12,234 nt of DNA from an uncultured Clostridia bacterium (GTDB taxonomy: Bacteria; Bacillota; Clostridia; Oscillospirales; CAG-272), in contig CALGZV010000281.1 in the NCBI GenBank assembly GCA_937934385.1, positions 1 to 12,234 on the forward strand. The letters run 5' to 3'. Of the stretch, positions 1-6,775 are shown one piece after another. A program made the translations under genes and the position numbers. Each line of letters opens with the position of its first letter. Position 1 is the stretch's first letter. A model generated the notes under the pieces. That model saw nothing but the letters and a program-made list of their open reading frames with translations. It was not told the DNA's origin and made no database searches.

Positions 1-678
1 GGTCGATCTCCTCCCCGAAAAATTCAACACGTATAGCAACATTCTTGCTGTTTGCAGGAAAAACCTCTACAGTATCTCCGCGCACACGGAATTTGTCACG
101 CACAAGATTCATATCATTTCGGTCGTATGAGATAGATATAAGATGAGAAATAAACTCATCTCTTTCCATTGCCATTCCGGGACGTACGGCAAGAACGAGT
201 TTCGAATATTCTTCCGGATCACCGAGAGAATATATGCATGAAACACTTGAAACGATAATAACATCGCGCCGTTCAAACAGTGCAGACGTTGCACTGTGGC
301 GCAAGCGGTCGATTTCCTGATTTATGTCCGCCGTTTTTTCAATGTATCCTTTTCTATATACTGATCTTTGCCGGGAATATACGCTTCGGGCTGATAATAA
401 TCGTAATAGGACACAAAATATTCGACAGCATTATTCGGAAAAAACTCGCGGAATTCGGAGCATAACTGCGCCGCGAGCGTCTTGTTATGCGCAAGTACAA
501 GAGTCGGCTTGTTTACTCCGGCAATTATATTTGCCATCGTAAAGGTTTTTCCGGAACCGGTAACTCCGAGAAGTATCTGATCCTTAAATCCGCCTTTAAC
601 TCCCTGTATAAGCTTTTCTATAGCCTGCGGCTGATCGCCGGTAGGCTGATACGGTGCTGTTAATTCAAAATGATCCAT
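1..678 (-). pseudogene. uvrB: UvrB excinuclease subunit, N-terminal part, apparently frameshifted; 3' end beyond window
   Basis: UvrB is the DNA-loading helicase-like subunit of UvrABC nucleotide excision repair. The first frame gives [17 protein letters not shown], Walker A GVTGSGKT (residues 38-45) and the beta-hairpin stretch [10 protein letters not shown] (91-100), up to DQYIEK (105-110), then runs to a stop at 322-324. The -1 frame, open from about 346 to the window edge, carries the expected continuation: [48 protein letters not shown]. Both parts are well conserved, so this is one gene with a frame change near 333-360. ATG at 678 is preferred over the in-frame TTG at 684 because family members start MDHFEL; an AGGGG site lies about 10 nt upstream. 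The break could be a real mutation, slippage on the A6 tract at 334-339, or a sequence error. Family assignment is very secure; loss of function is not. Confidence 0.85.
333..360 (-). repeat. 14-nt imperfect tandem duplication at the uvrB frame change
   Basis: On the minus strand TATATAGAAAAGGA (360-347) is followed directly by TACATTGAAAAAAC (346-333); 9 of 14 bases match and both copies encode YIEK. Family alignment from memory needs only one YIEK between PGKDQ and TADIN, so about 14 nt is surplus, which explains the -1 shift. The second copy holds an A6-C tract. The divergence between copies argues against a very recent duplication. Confidence 0.55.
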
Positions 679-861
679 AGACAATCCGCCCCTTTATAAT
701 ATCTTATAAACTATATAAACACAGGACAACTTTCAGATACCGTTTTCGGACGGTAAGCTATGCCGAAAATCCGACCGTTTCAGACTGAAAAATCCCCCGA
801 AAAGAAACCGTATATATCGAACTGAAGCATTCATTTTAATATTTTTTTGTCAGACAATACT

Positions 862-889
862 ATTTTACCACATTTCGCTCAAAAGTCAA
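862..889 (-). promoter_or_regulatory. Candidate uvrB promoter (extended -10)
   Basis: On the minus strand TTGACT (889-884) and TAAAAT (867-862) are separated by 16 nt, and TGG precedes the -10, giving an extended -10 element. Both hexamers match the sigma-A consensus at 5 of 6 positions. The start would be near 855. A weaker alternative, TTGTCC-N17-TAAGAT (729-701), sits so close to the ribosome site that it is less likely. Confidence 0.5.
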
Positions 890-942
890 TATTACTCATC
901 ATTATGCAGTCCGATATCCGGCAGGTAATAATTGCCGATGTA

Positions 943-971
943 TTGACATCGGAGCAATTTCATTTTATAAT
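943..971 (+). promoter_or_regulatory. Perfect sigma-A promoter for the PAS gene
   Basis: TTGACA (943-948), a 17-nt spacer and TATAAT (966-971) match the consensus exactly. The expected start is near 978, leaving a leader of about 48 nt that ends in AAGGAG (1011-1016), 9 nt before the ATG at 1026. Confidence 0.85.
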
Positions 972-1025
972 AAGCTCATACATAAATATTTTTCATTTTT
1001 AAATCTCAAAAAGGAGAAATTATAT

Positions 1026-1400
1026 ATGGAAATGACCCCGTTTTTTAAAAGTATAATCGACCAGGATCGCTGTGCTGTAGTAATTTGCGATCTCAGCCAT
1101 AAGGTGATATATATGAATCCGGCAGCGGAAAAAAGATATGAAAAGCGCGGCGGAAAAGCTCTTATCGGAACAAATCTGCTCGCCTGCCACGGCAGTGCGT
1201 CCGCAGAAGCAATCGTCAAGGTCGTCGAATGGTTCGAAAAAAGCGCGGATAACAATATTATCTATACATTTCACAATGAAAAGGAAAACAAGGATGTGTA
1301 TATGGTCGCGCTGAGAGACGATAACAATAAACTTATAGGATACTACGAAAAGCATGAATACCGAAATCCGGAAACTGAAACAAGATATTGTTTCCGCTAA
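1026..1400 (+). CDS. Small stand-alone PAS-domain protein
   Basis: This 124-residue soluble protein is essentially one PAS fold with no output domain. Residues 5-50 resemble a PAS core start (AVVICDLSHKVIYMNPAAEKRY, then GGKALIGTNLL), followed by LLACHGSAS with Cys54-His55, a helix VKVVEWFEKS (65-73), and the closing strands VYMVALRDD and KLIGYYEKHEYRN (91-113). There is no signal peptide or membrane segment. Similar single-PAS proteins occur in many Clostridia; their ligand and partner are not known to me. The start is fixed by AAGGAG 9 nt upstream and a perfect promoter; a hairpin terminator follows 20 nt after the stop, so the gene is monocistronic. It is the only plus-strand gene here and is divergent from uvrB. 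PAS fold is likely; function is unknown. Confidence 0.85.
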   Translation: MEMTPFFKSIIDQDRCAVVICDLSHKVIYMNPAAEKRYEKRGGKALIGTNLLACHGSASAEAIVKVVEWFEKSADNNIIYTFHNEKENKDVYMVALRDDNNKLIGYYEKHEYRNPETETRYCFR

Positions 1401-1419
1401 AAGATATCTATAAAAATTA

Positions 1420-1463
1420 CCCGTACCGAAGCCGTAATTACGGCTTCGGTACGGGTTTTATTG
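1420..1463. terminator. Perfect-hairpin intrinsic terminator, probably bidirectional
   Basis: A perfect 36-nt inverted repeat (1420-1455) has 15-bp arms beginning CCCGTACCGAAGCCG around TAATTA. On plus it is followed by TTTTATTGT, ending the PAS transcript. On minus it is followed by TAATTTTTATA, so it can also end the purF-HAD transcript whose last gene stops at 1528. Confidence 0.85.
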
Positions 1464-1527
1464 TGAAACAAGGTACGGGGCACCGCCCGCAAGCTTTGAT
1501 TACGCCCGGCGGGTAGGGTTCTTACCT

Positions 1528-2232
1528 TTACAATGAATCTATATATCTGATAAGATCGTCAAATCCGCCGTGCGGATATAACGAAATATCAACATCTTTT
1601 TTATTTATCAGGCAATCGGTCAGAAGAAAGACCTTCATTCCGACAGCCGCGGCTGACATATCGTCTCTTACATCATTTCCGACCATAAGACATTCTTCGG
1701 TATGCAGACCTGCAAAAGCGGCAATATCCGAATAATATCCGGCAGAGGGCTTGCTGTACCTTGAATTCTCATAGGAAGTTACAAGCTCAAACTGAACAGG
1801 ATCAAGTCCTGCCCAACGTATCCTGCTCTCCGAAGCGGTTATCGGGAAGATCGGATTCGTGGCAACTATAAGGCGGAACCTCTCCGAAAGCTTCGATACT
1901 ATTCCGGAAACATCCGGATTGAATCCGCAGGTGTTTCTCACCGCGTCAAAACCTGTTTTATAAAACTCATCAAAAAGAGGTTTGTCAGAAAGCGACTGTT
2001 CACCGTATTCCTCTGTGAACACCTTCCAGAATACGGATTCGTTTGTGTTCTCTCCCGTATTCTTCATCATAGCAGCTGTACCTTTCCATACAGTTTCTAC
2101 AAGGCGCTCCGGTTCATATCCGTGAGGCGCCATGCACTCGGCAAGCGCACCGAAATATGCCTTTACAAAAACATCCTGATCCTGCGGAAGCAGCGTTCCG
2201 TCAAGGTCAAATAACACAGCTTTTATCTTCAT
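1528..2232 (-). CDS. HAD-superfamily hydrolase (phosphoglycolate phosphatase-like)
   Basis: A 234-residue HAD phosphatase with a helical cap. Motif I is FDLDGTLL (Asp9 nucleophile, Asp11 acid/base), motif II is the Thr in IVATNP, motif III is the Lys in YSKPSAGYY, and motif IV is MVGNDVRDDMSAA, whose acidic residues bind Mg2+. The insert between motifs I and II (about residues 20-105) fits a C1-type cap. Substrate cannot be read from the sequence; a small phosphorylated metabolite is likely. ATG at 2232 is preferred over the in-frame TTG at 2238: AAGGA lies 10 nt before the ATG but only 4 nt before the TTG. It follows purF by about 45 nt with no terminator between, so the two are probably co-transcribed. 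Superfamily is secure, specific role unknown. Confidence 0.9.
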   Translation of the reverse strand: MKIKAVLFDLDGTLLPQDQDVFVKAYFGALAECMAPHGYEPERLVETVWKGTAAMMKNTGENTNESVFWKVFTEEYGEQSLSDKPLFDEFYKTGFDAVRNTCGFNPDVSGIVSKLSERFRLIVATNPIFPITASESRIRWAGLDPVQFELVTSYENSRYSKPSAGYYSDIAAFAGLHTEECLMVGNDVRDDMSAAAVGMKVFLLTDCLINKKDVDISLYPHGGFDDLIRYIDSL

Positions 2233-2277
2233 AAGCAATTATTCCTTTATATAGACAGATTCACGGCGGCAGGTATT

Positions 2278-3711
2278 TTACCGTTTATCTGCGGGAAGTT
2301 TTTCTTCAAACCGGTTCTTTCTTGTATCGGAGGGTATCTCAGTCGGATATTCTCCGTCAAAGCATGCGGTACAATAGCTTTTTTCTCCCGACGGACAAGC
2401 TATCTTCTTAACGCTGTCAACGCTCAGATAGCCGAGCGAATCAACGCCGATCATTTCAGCTATCTCCGAAACTGTATGCTTGCAAGCAATAAGCGAATCT
2501 TTTGAATCTATATCAGTGCCGTAATAGCAGGGATTCAGAAACGGAGGTGCGGATATACGCATATGTATCTCCTTTGCACCCGCGTCACGCAGAAGCTTTA
2601 CGATCCTTGCGCTTGTCGTTCCTCTGACTATAGAATCATCTATAAGTACTATCCGTTTGCCCTCTATTACGCTGCGAATAGGGTTAAGCTTAATTTTTAC
2701 CTTATCGACACGGCTCTCCTGTCCGGGAGATATAAATGTTCTTGCGACATACTTGTTTTTTATAAAACCGATCTCATACGGTATACCGGACTCCTTCGAA
2801 TAGCCGACAGCCGCGTCAAGTCCGGAATCCGGAACACCTATAACAACATCTGCATCTACCGGATGCTCCTTTGCAAGAAATGCTCCCGCATTAGCTCTCG
2901 CGTCGTGGACGCAGTATCCGTCGATAACCGAATCAGGACGTGCAAAATATATATACTCGAATACACACATTTTGTGCGGCGCACGTCCGCAGTGATCGCG
3001 TATACTGTGTACCCCGTCCTTATCAAAAACGATAATTTCTCCGGGTTCAACATCGCGGATAAACTCAGCTCCGATAGCATCAAGAGCGCAGCTTTCGGAA
3101 GAAACAACATATCCGCCGTCCTGCATTTTTCCGTAGCAGAGCGGACGGAATCCGTTTTCGTCACGCGCTGCGATAAGCTTTGCAGGTGACATTATAACAA
3201 GAGAATATGCTCCGCGGATACGGTCCATCGCACGGTTTACAGCCTGCTCTATACTCGGCGCGCTGAGACGCTCCTTTGTAATAATATAAGAAATAACCTC
3301 TGTATCCGAAGTAGTATGGAATATAGAACCCTGCAATTCAAGTTCTGAACGAAGCTCGAAGGAATTTGTTATATTACCGTTATGTGCAAGCGCCATACGG
3401 CCTTTTATATGGTTAACTACTATGGGCTGTGCATTGCCGCGTTCATTCGAACCTGTGGTCGCATAGCGGACATGACCGACTACCATATTACCTTTTCCGA
3501 GATCTTTGAGCCTCTGAGGCGTAAAAACATCGTTCACAATACCGAGATCCTTATACGAACTGAAAACACCGCTGTCATTCACAACGATTCCGCACGATTC
3601 CTGCCCTCTGTGCTGCAAGGCATAAAGTCCATAATACGCAAAATCCGCGACATTGCAGGTCTCTCTTCCGTAAAAGCCAAACACTCCGCATTCTTCTCTT
3701 AACTGTGACAT
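2278..3711 (-). CDS. purF: Amidophosphoribosyltransferase PurF
   Basis: PurF converts PRPP and glutamine to 5-phosphoribosylamine, the first committed step of de novo purine synthesis, in the cytosol. A short propeptide MSQLREE precedes the catalytic N-terminal Cys8 (CGVFGFYG). The Ntn glutaminase domain fills about residues 8-240 (HRGQES, HVRYATTGSN, AHNGNITN). The phosphoribosyltransferase domain carries the PRPP loop VLIDDSIVRGTTS (355-367). Cys249, Cys395 and the C447-x-x-C450 pair match the four [4Fe-4S] ligands of Bacillus subtilis-type PurF, so this is the oxygen-sensitive, propeptide-processed class. The 477 residues are full length. The ribosome site is a modest GGCGGTG 4 nt upstream. 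Other purine genes are not adjacent; an HAD phosphatase follows. The leader has possible control elements, annotated separately. Confidence 0.98.
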   Translation of the reverse strand: MSQLREECGVFGFYGRETCNVADFAYYGLYALQHRGQESCGIVVNDSGVFSSYKDLGIVNDVFTPQRLKDLGKGNMVVGHVRYATTGSNERGNAQPIVVNHIKGRMALAHNGNITNSFELRSELELQGSIFHTTSDTEVISYIITKERLSAPSIEQAVNRAMDRIRGAYSLVIMSPAKLIAARDENGFRPLCYGKMQDGGYVVSSESCALDAIGAEFIRDVEPGEIIVFDKDGVHSIRDHCGRAPHKMCVFEYIYFARPDSVIDGYCVHDARANAGAFLAKEHPVDADVVIGVPDSGLDAAVGYSKESGIPYEIGFIKNKYVARTFISPGQESRVDKVKIKLNPIRSVIEGKRIVLIDDSIVRGTTSARIVKLLRDAGAKEIHMRISAPPFLNPCYYGTDIDSKDSLIACKHTVSEIAEMIGVDSLGYLSVDSVKKIACPSGEKSYCTACFDGEYPTEIPSDTRKNRFEEKLPADKR

Positions 3712-3797
3712 AATGCACCGCCATTTCCGGCCGTATCTCTCGAAATCGGTCTGTATTATTTTTTATATACGAAGTGCCGCAACGCGAAGCCCTGAAT

Positions 3798-3827
3798 AAA
3801 AAGCAAGAACGCCGCTCTTATGCGGCG
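3798..3827 (-). terminator. Terminator-like hairpin in the purF leader (possible attenuator)
   Basis: On the minus strand CGCCGC (3827-3822), loop ATAAGA and GCGGCG (3815-3810) form a 6-bp GC stem, followed 7 nt later by TTTTT (3802-3798). It lies between the purF promoter and the start codon, where an intrinsic terminator could set expression. No purine aptamer core is recognisable, and only about 30 nt separate the predicted start from the hairpin. The stem is short, so this is tentative. Confidence 0.45.
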
Positions 3828-3834
3828 GCTCCGT

Positions 3835-3856
3835 TCCGATATCTTTATCCGATATC
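3835..3856. repeat. 9-bp direct repeat just downstream of the purF -10 (possible operator)
   Basis: TCCGATATC occurs at 3835-3843 and 3848-3856, separated by TTTA, a 13-bp period. The copies begin about 10 bp past the -10 box and cover the first transcribed bases, a typical place for a repressor site. The sequence is not the CCGAAC-type PurBox of B. subtilis. A regulatory role is inferred from position only. Confidence 0.45.
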
Positions 3857-3866
3857 AATAAATGTT

Positions 3867-3895
3867 ATTATAATTCAAAATTATCAGAATGTCAA
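3867..3895 (-). promoter_or_regulatory. Perfect sigma-A promoter for purF
   Basis: On the minus strand TTGACA (3895-3890), a 17-nt spacer and TATAAT (3872-3867) match the consensus exactly. The expected start is near 3860, giving a purF leader of about 150 nt. Confidence 0.88.
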
Positions 3896-4018
3896 CATTA
3901 TGTGCGCAATCTGACAATTTTTTTCAGAGCTTTTCCAATTGCATAAAATTTTTTTAACCGGAAAATAAATTTTGTTTTGTGAAATAAATTATCCTATTTG
4001 AAGGCAAATAAACAAAAT

Positions 4019-4059
4019 ATTAAAATCATACTGATAGGCTTTACCAGTATGATTTTAAT
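4019..4059 (-). terminator. Intrinsic terminator after the C39-like peptidase gene
   Basis: A perfect 15-bp stem, ATTAAAATCATACTG (4019-4033) with its complement at 4045-4059, has an 11-nt loop. On the minus strand it is followed by ATTTTGTTTATTT. It sits 22 bp beyond the stop codon at 4081 and should end the glycosyltransferase-xpt-peptidase transcript. Confidence 0.8.
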
Positions 4060-4080
4060 TACTATCTTTAAAAACGCGAA

Positions 4081-5295
4081 TTACTCAACCGAAACTTTCT
4101 CTGATTCATACGAAGGCATCCCATTCTGCCTAATCAAAGTTTCGGGAACGTGCGGAACAGTATCCGGCTCGTATGTATAGCCGACAGGATAAACGGCAAT
4201 AGCCTGCGCCCACATACTTTCAAACGCCCTCTCAGTCACGTCTGCCTCATAGAAAACATTTTTTCCGACAAGCGGATCGTTAAAATAATACCCCTCACTG
4301 TCATAGCCGACAAGCACCATACAGTGTACAGGACGTATTAATCTATATTTCTGCCCGTTTTCGGGATTATACCACTCTGTTACGTATTCATAAACCTCGT
4401 CCATATTTTCGGTAGCCCAGACGATAAGCGGTATTCCGCGGCTTATATAGTCTGAACATAGCTCCATAAGTCCATAGCCGTAAAGAACATCTATTTCAAA
4501 TTTATTCCGGTCAACGAACTTATCAAAAGCAAGCTCTATAGCAGGCGCAAAACAGTAAGTCCCGGAATCATCTGTCGGATATCCGTTATAATATACCCAC
4601 GGACTGTATCCGTAACGCAGTCCCGATACATATTCGTCAAAAACAAACCAGTCATAGTCGAGATATTCGTTTATAAACCGCTTTACGGTCATATTTATAC
4701 CGGCATAATTAAGCGCCATAACCGCAGAAACACTCTCGCATCCGTTAGGATAAGTCTCGCCCTGCATAATGATCGGAACATCAAGTAAAACTGAGTCCCG
4801 GCACTCGCGGTAAACGGTCACGGCAACTCCGTATATTCCCGTGTTAGCTTCATCGCCTGAAAAGTCTTCATCCGCCTGAACATATATCACCGCCTTGCCG
4901 CAGGAATGTGCGGTAACAGTTCCGTTTTCATCCACAGACGCTACCGAGATGTCGGTAGAAACAAAGCTTTCACCGTCAGTCGGAGATACGCCGATTTTAT
5001 ATGTCTGTCCCGGATTAAGCCTGATCCTTTCAGACGGAAGATATACAAACTCATTATATACATCGTCCTGCGAACGTGCATGATCGTCGCCGGACACATT
5101 TTTAAGAACATTGATTACGGGGGTAGACTTCGCATCGCCTATCGGGGAAACAAGAATTTCTCCGCCCGAGCGATACAGCATTATAAAATATCCGGCAAAC
5201 ACGGCAAGCGCCATGAGCGAAACCGCCGTAATCAAAACAGCAAAGGCAGTCTGCACCCTTGAGAGCTGTGATTCCCTTGTTCTTTTTACCCTCAT
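4081..5295 (-). CDS. Membrane-anchored BIG2 plus C39-like cysteine peptidase
   Basis: A 404-residue surface protein. A basic N-terminus (MRVKRTRESQ) leads into one membrane segment at about 15-41 with no cleavage motif, so it should stay anchored with the rest outside. Residues about 88-163 look like a bacterial Ig-like BIG2 domain (RIRLNPGQTYKIGV, ISVASVDENGTVTA). Residues about 170-375 form a papain-like Peptidase_C39_2 domain: VPIIMQGETYPNGCES with Gln178 and Cys186, RPVHCMVLVGYD with His324, and YFNDPLVG with Asp340. The stop of xpt lies 12 nt upstream and I see no good ribosome site, which suggests translational coupling. C39-like enzymes of this class are separate from bacteriocin exporters: no ABC transporter part or bacteriocin gene is present. 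Substrate unknown; possibly a cell-wall peptide or surface protein. Confidence 0.88.
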   Translation of the reverse strand: MRVKRTRESQLSRVQTAFAVLITAVSLMALAVFAGYFIMLYRSGGEILVSPIGDAKSTPVINVLKNVSGDDHARSQDDVYNEFVYLPSERIRLNPGQTYKIGVSPTDGESFVSTDISVASVDENGTVTAHSCGKAVIYVQADEDFSGDEANTGIYGVAVTVYRECRDSVLLDVPIIMQGETYPNGCESVSAVMALNYAGINMTVKRFINEYLDYDWFVFDEYVSGLRYGYSPWVYYNGYPTDDSGTYCFAPAIELAFDKFVDRNKFEIDVLYGYGLMELCSDYISRGIPLIVWATENMDEVYEYVTEWYNPENGQKYRLIRPVHCMVLVGYDSEGYYFNDPLVGKNVFYEADVTERAFESMWAQAIAVYPVGYTYEPDTVPHVPETLIRQNGMPSYESEKVSVE

Positions 5296-5307
5296 AATGG
5301 CTTGCAG

Positions 5308-5883
5308 TCAGTTTCTGAATACTATGCTGCCGTCGTCAGACATTTTCTCGACCATAGCAAGCGACTCGATCCGTATGCCTTTTTCGCGCAGCATATCTCC
5401 GCCGCCCTGAAAGCTTTTTTCTATCATTATTCCGGCGCCTGCGACAGAAGCTCCTGCCTGCTCGGCAATGGATATAAGTCCGACAAGCGCGTGACCGTTT
5501 GCAAGAAAATCATCGACAATAAGCACACGGTCATCAGACGTAATATAATTTCTGTCAACAACGATCGTATATGTCTTTTTGTGCGTGAAAGATTCTACGG
5601 AAGCCTTATAAAGATTATCCGAGATATTTAAAGTCTTATTCTTTTTTGCAAATACTACGGGAACGTCAAAATACTGCGCCGCAATACATGCAATAGCTAT
5701 ACCTGACGCCTCTACTGTGAGTATCTTCGTTATATTCTCGTTACCGAAAAGACGGTAAAGCTCTTTCCCGGCCTCAGAAATAAACTTTATATCTATCTGA
5801 TGGTTAAGAAAAGAATCCACTTTAAGCACACCGCCCGGATATACCCGTCCGTCCTTAAGTATTCTGTCCTCCATAAGTTTCAT
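5308..5883 (-). CDS. xpt: Xanthine phosphoribosyltransferase
   Basis: Xpt makes XMP from xanthine and PRPP in purine salvage, in the cytosol. The 191-residue length is close to the roughly 194 of B. subtilis Xpt. Characteristic stretches are VLKVDSFLNHQID (19-31), ITKILTVEASGIA (51-63), the PRPP-binding loop VLIVDDFLANGHA (120-132) and the C-terminal IEKSFQGGGDML. ATG at 5883 is chosen over the in-frame ATG three codons later because GGAGGGG lies 7 nt upstream. It follows the glycosyltransferase by 72 nt and precedes the C39-like peptidase by 12 nt. No guanine riboswitch of the kind that controls B. subtilis xpt-pbuX fits in that 72-nt gap, and no purine permease gene is adjacent. Identification is confident. 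Confidence 0.95.
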   Translation of the reverse strand: MKLMEDRILKDGRVYPGGVLKVDSFLNHQIDIKFISEAGKELYRLFGNENITKILTVEASGIAIACIAAQYFDVPVVFAKKNKTLNISDNLYKASVESFTHKKTYTIVVDRNYITSDDRVLIVDDFLANGHALVGLISIAEQAGASVAGAGIMIEKSFQGGGDMLREKGIRIESLAMVEKMSDDGSIVFRN

Positions 5884-5955
5884 TTTATATCCCCTCCGTT
5901 AACAGCTAAGCTTTTATAAAGTCATTTTTCGTTATAGTTATATCAGCTGCAGGAA

Positions 5956-6717
5956 TCAGTCGAGTTTAGTCCTTGCAACACGTCTGCGCATTTTGAAAAG
6001 ATCGATTAGCATAAGGAAAACATCGCGCCAAAGACGGATTTTCGATTCACGGTGATTTATGATCTTAACAGGCAGTTCGCCGATCTTCATTTTATATCTT
6101 CCGGCAAAAAGTATTGCCTCAAAATCAAATGCGAAACCGTCGGTCTCGGTATGCGAAAATATTTTTTTCGCCGCCGATGCGCGAAACGCCTTGCAGCCGC
6201 ACTGAGAATCACTCAGTTTAAATCCGCCCACCGCACACAAAAATTTTATATATACCTTTGACGCGAGTCTGCGTATAAAGGTATATCCTTCATAACCGTC
6301 TCCCGAAAGGTTTCTCGAACCGATAAAAATATCTTTTTCCGGATTCTCCGCAAACGCCTGTGCGAAACTTCCGATAACATCGGTTCCGTATGCGAGATCC
6401 GCATCGGTAAACATTATAACATGTCCGTCCTCCGGATCATCTCCAGACGCATCGAGCATAGCGCATCTGACCGCGCATCCCTTCCCGCGGTTTTCTGGAT
6501 ATCCGATCACCCGCACATTTTCAAGTCCGAGAGAATTTACCGTCTCCGCACTTCCGTCGGTACTTCCGTCATCGGAAAAAAGTATTTCATATCTGTCAAA
6601 AAGTCCCTGATCATAAAAAGCCTTCATGCTTTCGGAAAGAGTCCTGGCAGTATCCGCAATAATAGACGCTTCATTATACATAGGTATGCAGAGCGTAAAT
6701 TTATCTATCTTTTTCAT
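5956..6717 (-). CDS. Family 2 glycosyltransferase, polyprenyl/dolichyl-phosphate glycosyltransferase-like
   Basis: A 253-residue GT-A glycosyltransferase of the DPM1/ALG5 type, which moves a hexose from a nucleotide sugar to a polyprenyl phosphate at the inner membrane face. It shows FTLCIPMYNEASII at the N-terminus, FSDDGSTDGS (47-56), GYPENRGKG (72-80), the metal-binding DAD (105-107) in MFTDADLAYG, GSRNLSGDG, and SQCGCKAFR (171-179). There are no C-terminal membrane helices, so it is probably peripheral. ATG at 6717 is chosen because GGAG lies 6 nt upstream and the fold begins right after; the longer frame to 6816 adds 33 hydrophobic residues that overlap the promoter. It is first in a unit with xpt and the C39-like peptidase. 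Donor sugar unknown. Confidence 0.92.
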   Translation of the reverse strand: MKKIDKFTLCIPMYNEASIIADTARTLSESMKAFYDQGLFDRYEILFSDDGSTDGSAETVNSLGLENVRVIGYPENRGKGCAVRCAMLDASGDDPEDGHVIMFTDADLAYGTDVIGSFAQAFAENPEKDIFIGSRNLSGDGYEGYTFIRRLASKVYIKFLCAVGGFKLSDSQCGCKAFRASAAKKIFSHTETDGFAFDFEAILFAGRYKMKIGELPVKIINHRESKIRLWRDVFLMLIDLFKMRRRVARTKLD

Positions 6718-6775
6718 AACATTCTCCGAATTTTTCGAATATAACTTGATAATATAAAGTAAATAAGCTAATTTT

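Larger units (their letters stand above)
679..1025. other. Divergent intergenic region between uvrB and the PAS gene
   Basis: No credible gene. It holds a candidate uvrB promoter (862-889, minus) and a consensus promoter for the PAS gene (943-971, plus). If that uvrB promoter is used, the uvrB leader is about 175 nt. It contains short inverted pairs, for example TTTTCGG/CCGAAAA (746-752/763-769) and a GTTTC/GAAAC pair, but no riboswitch I recognise. I see no convincing LexA/DinR box. A single TCCGATATC occurs at 910-918, the same 9-mer that is duplicated in front of purF. Confidence 0.6.
3712..4080. other. Intergenic region upstream of purF
   Basis: No gene supported. From low to high coordinates it holds the purF leader with a terminator-like hairpin (3798-3827), a 9-bp direct repeat (3835-3856), the purF promoter (3867-3895), an A+T-rich stretch of about 120 bases in which I see nothing specific, and the terminator of the C39 peptidase unit (4019-4059). 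Confidence 0.7.

Noticed and set aside
679..942. LexA/DinR box upstream of uvrB
   Set aside because: Only an isolated GTTCG-like half (near 820) is present, without a partner at the required spacing.
1020..1355. Minus-strand open frames opposite the PAS gene
   Set aside because: The plus-strand frame has a perfect promoter, a good ribosome site and a terminator; the minus frames have none.
2563..3189. 208-residue plus-strand open frame inside purF
   Set aside because: Antisense shadow of a strongly conserved purF; no start signal and no family resemblance.
3998..4180. 60-residue plus-strand frame after the purF promoter region
   Set aside because: It runs through the terminator hairpin at 4019-4059 and into the 3' end of the peptidase gene; no ribosome site.
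4081..5295. Bacteriocin export/processing system suggested by the C39-like domain
   Set aside because: No ABC transporter domain, leader-peptide gene or immunity gene is nearby; the protein is a separate anchored C39_2-type enzyme.
5884..5955. Guanine riboswitch expected upstream of xpt
   Set aside because: The 72-nt gap is filled by ordinary sequence and a ribosome site; no three-way-junction aptamer core is visible.
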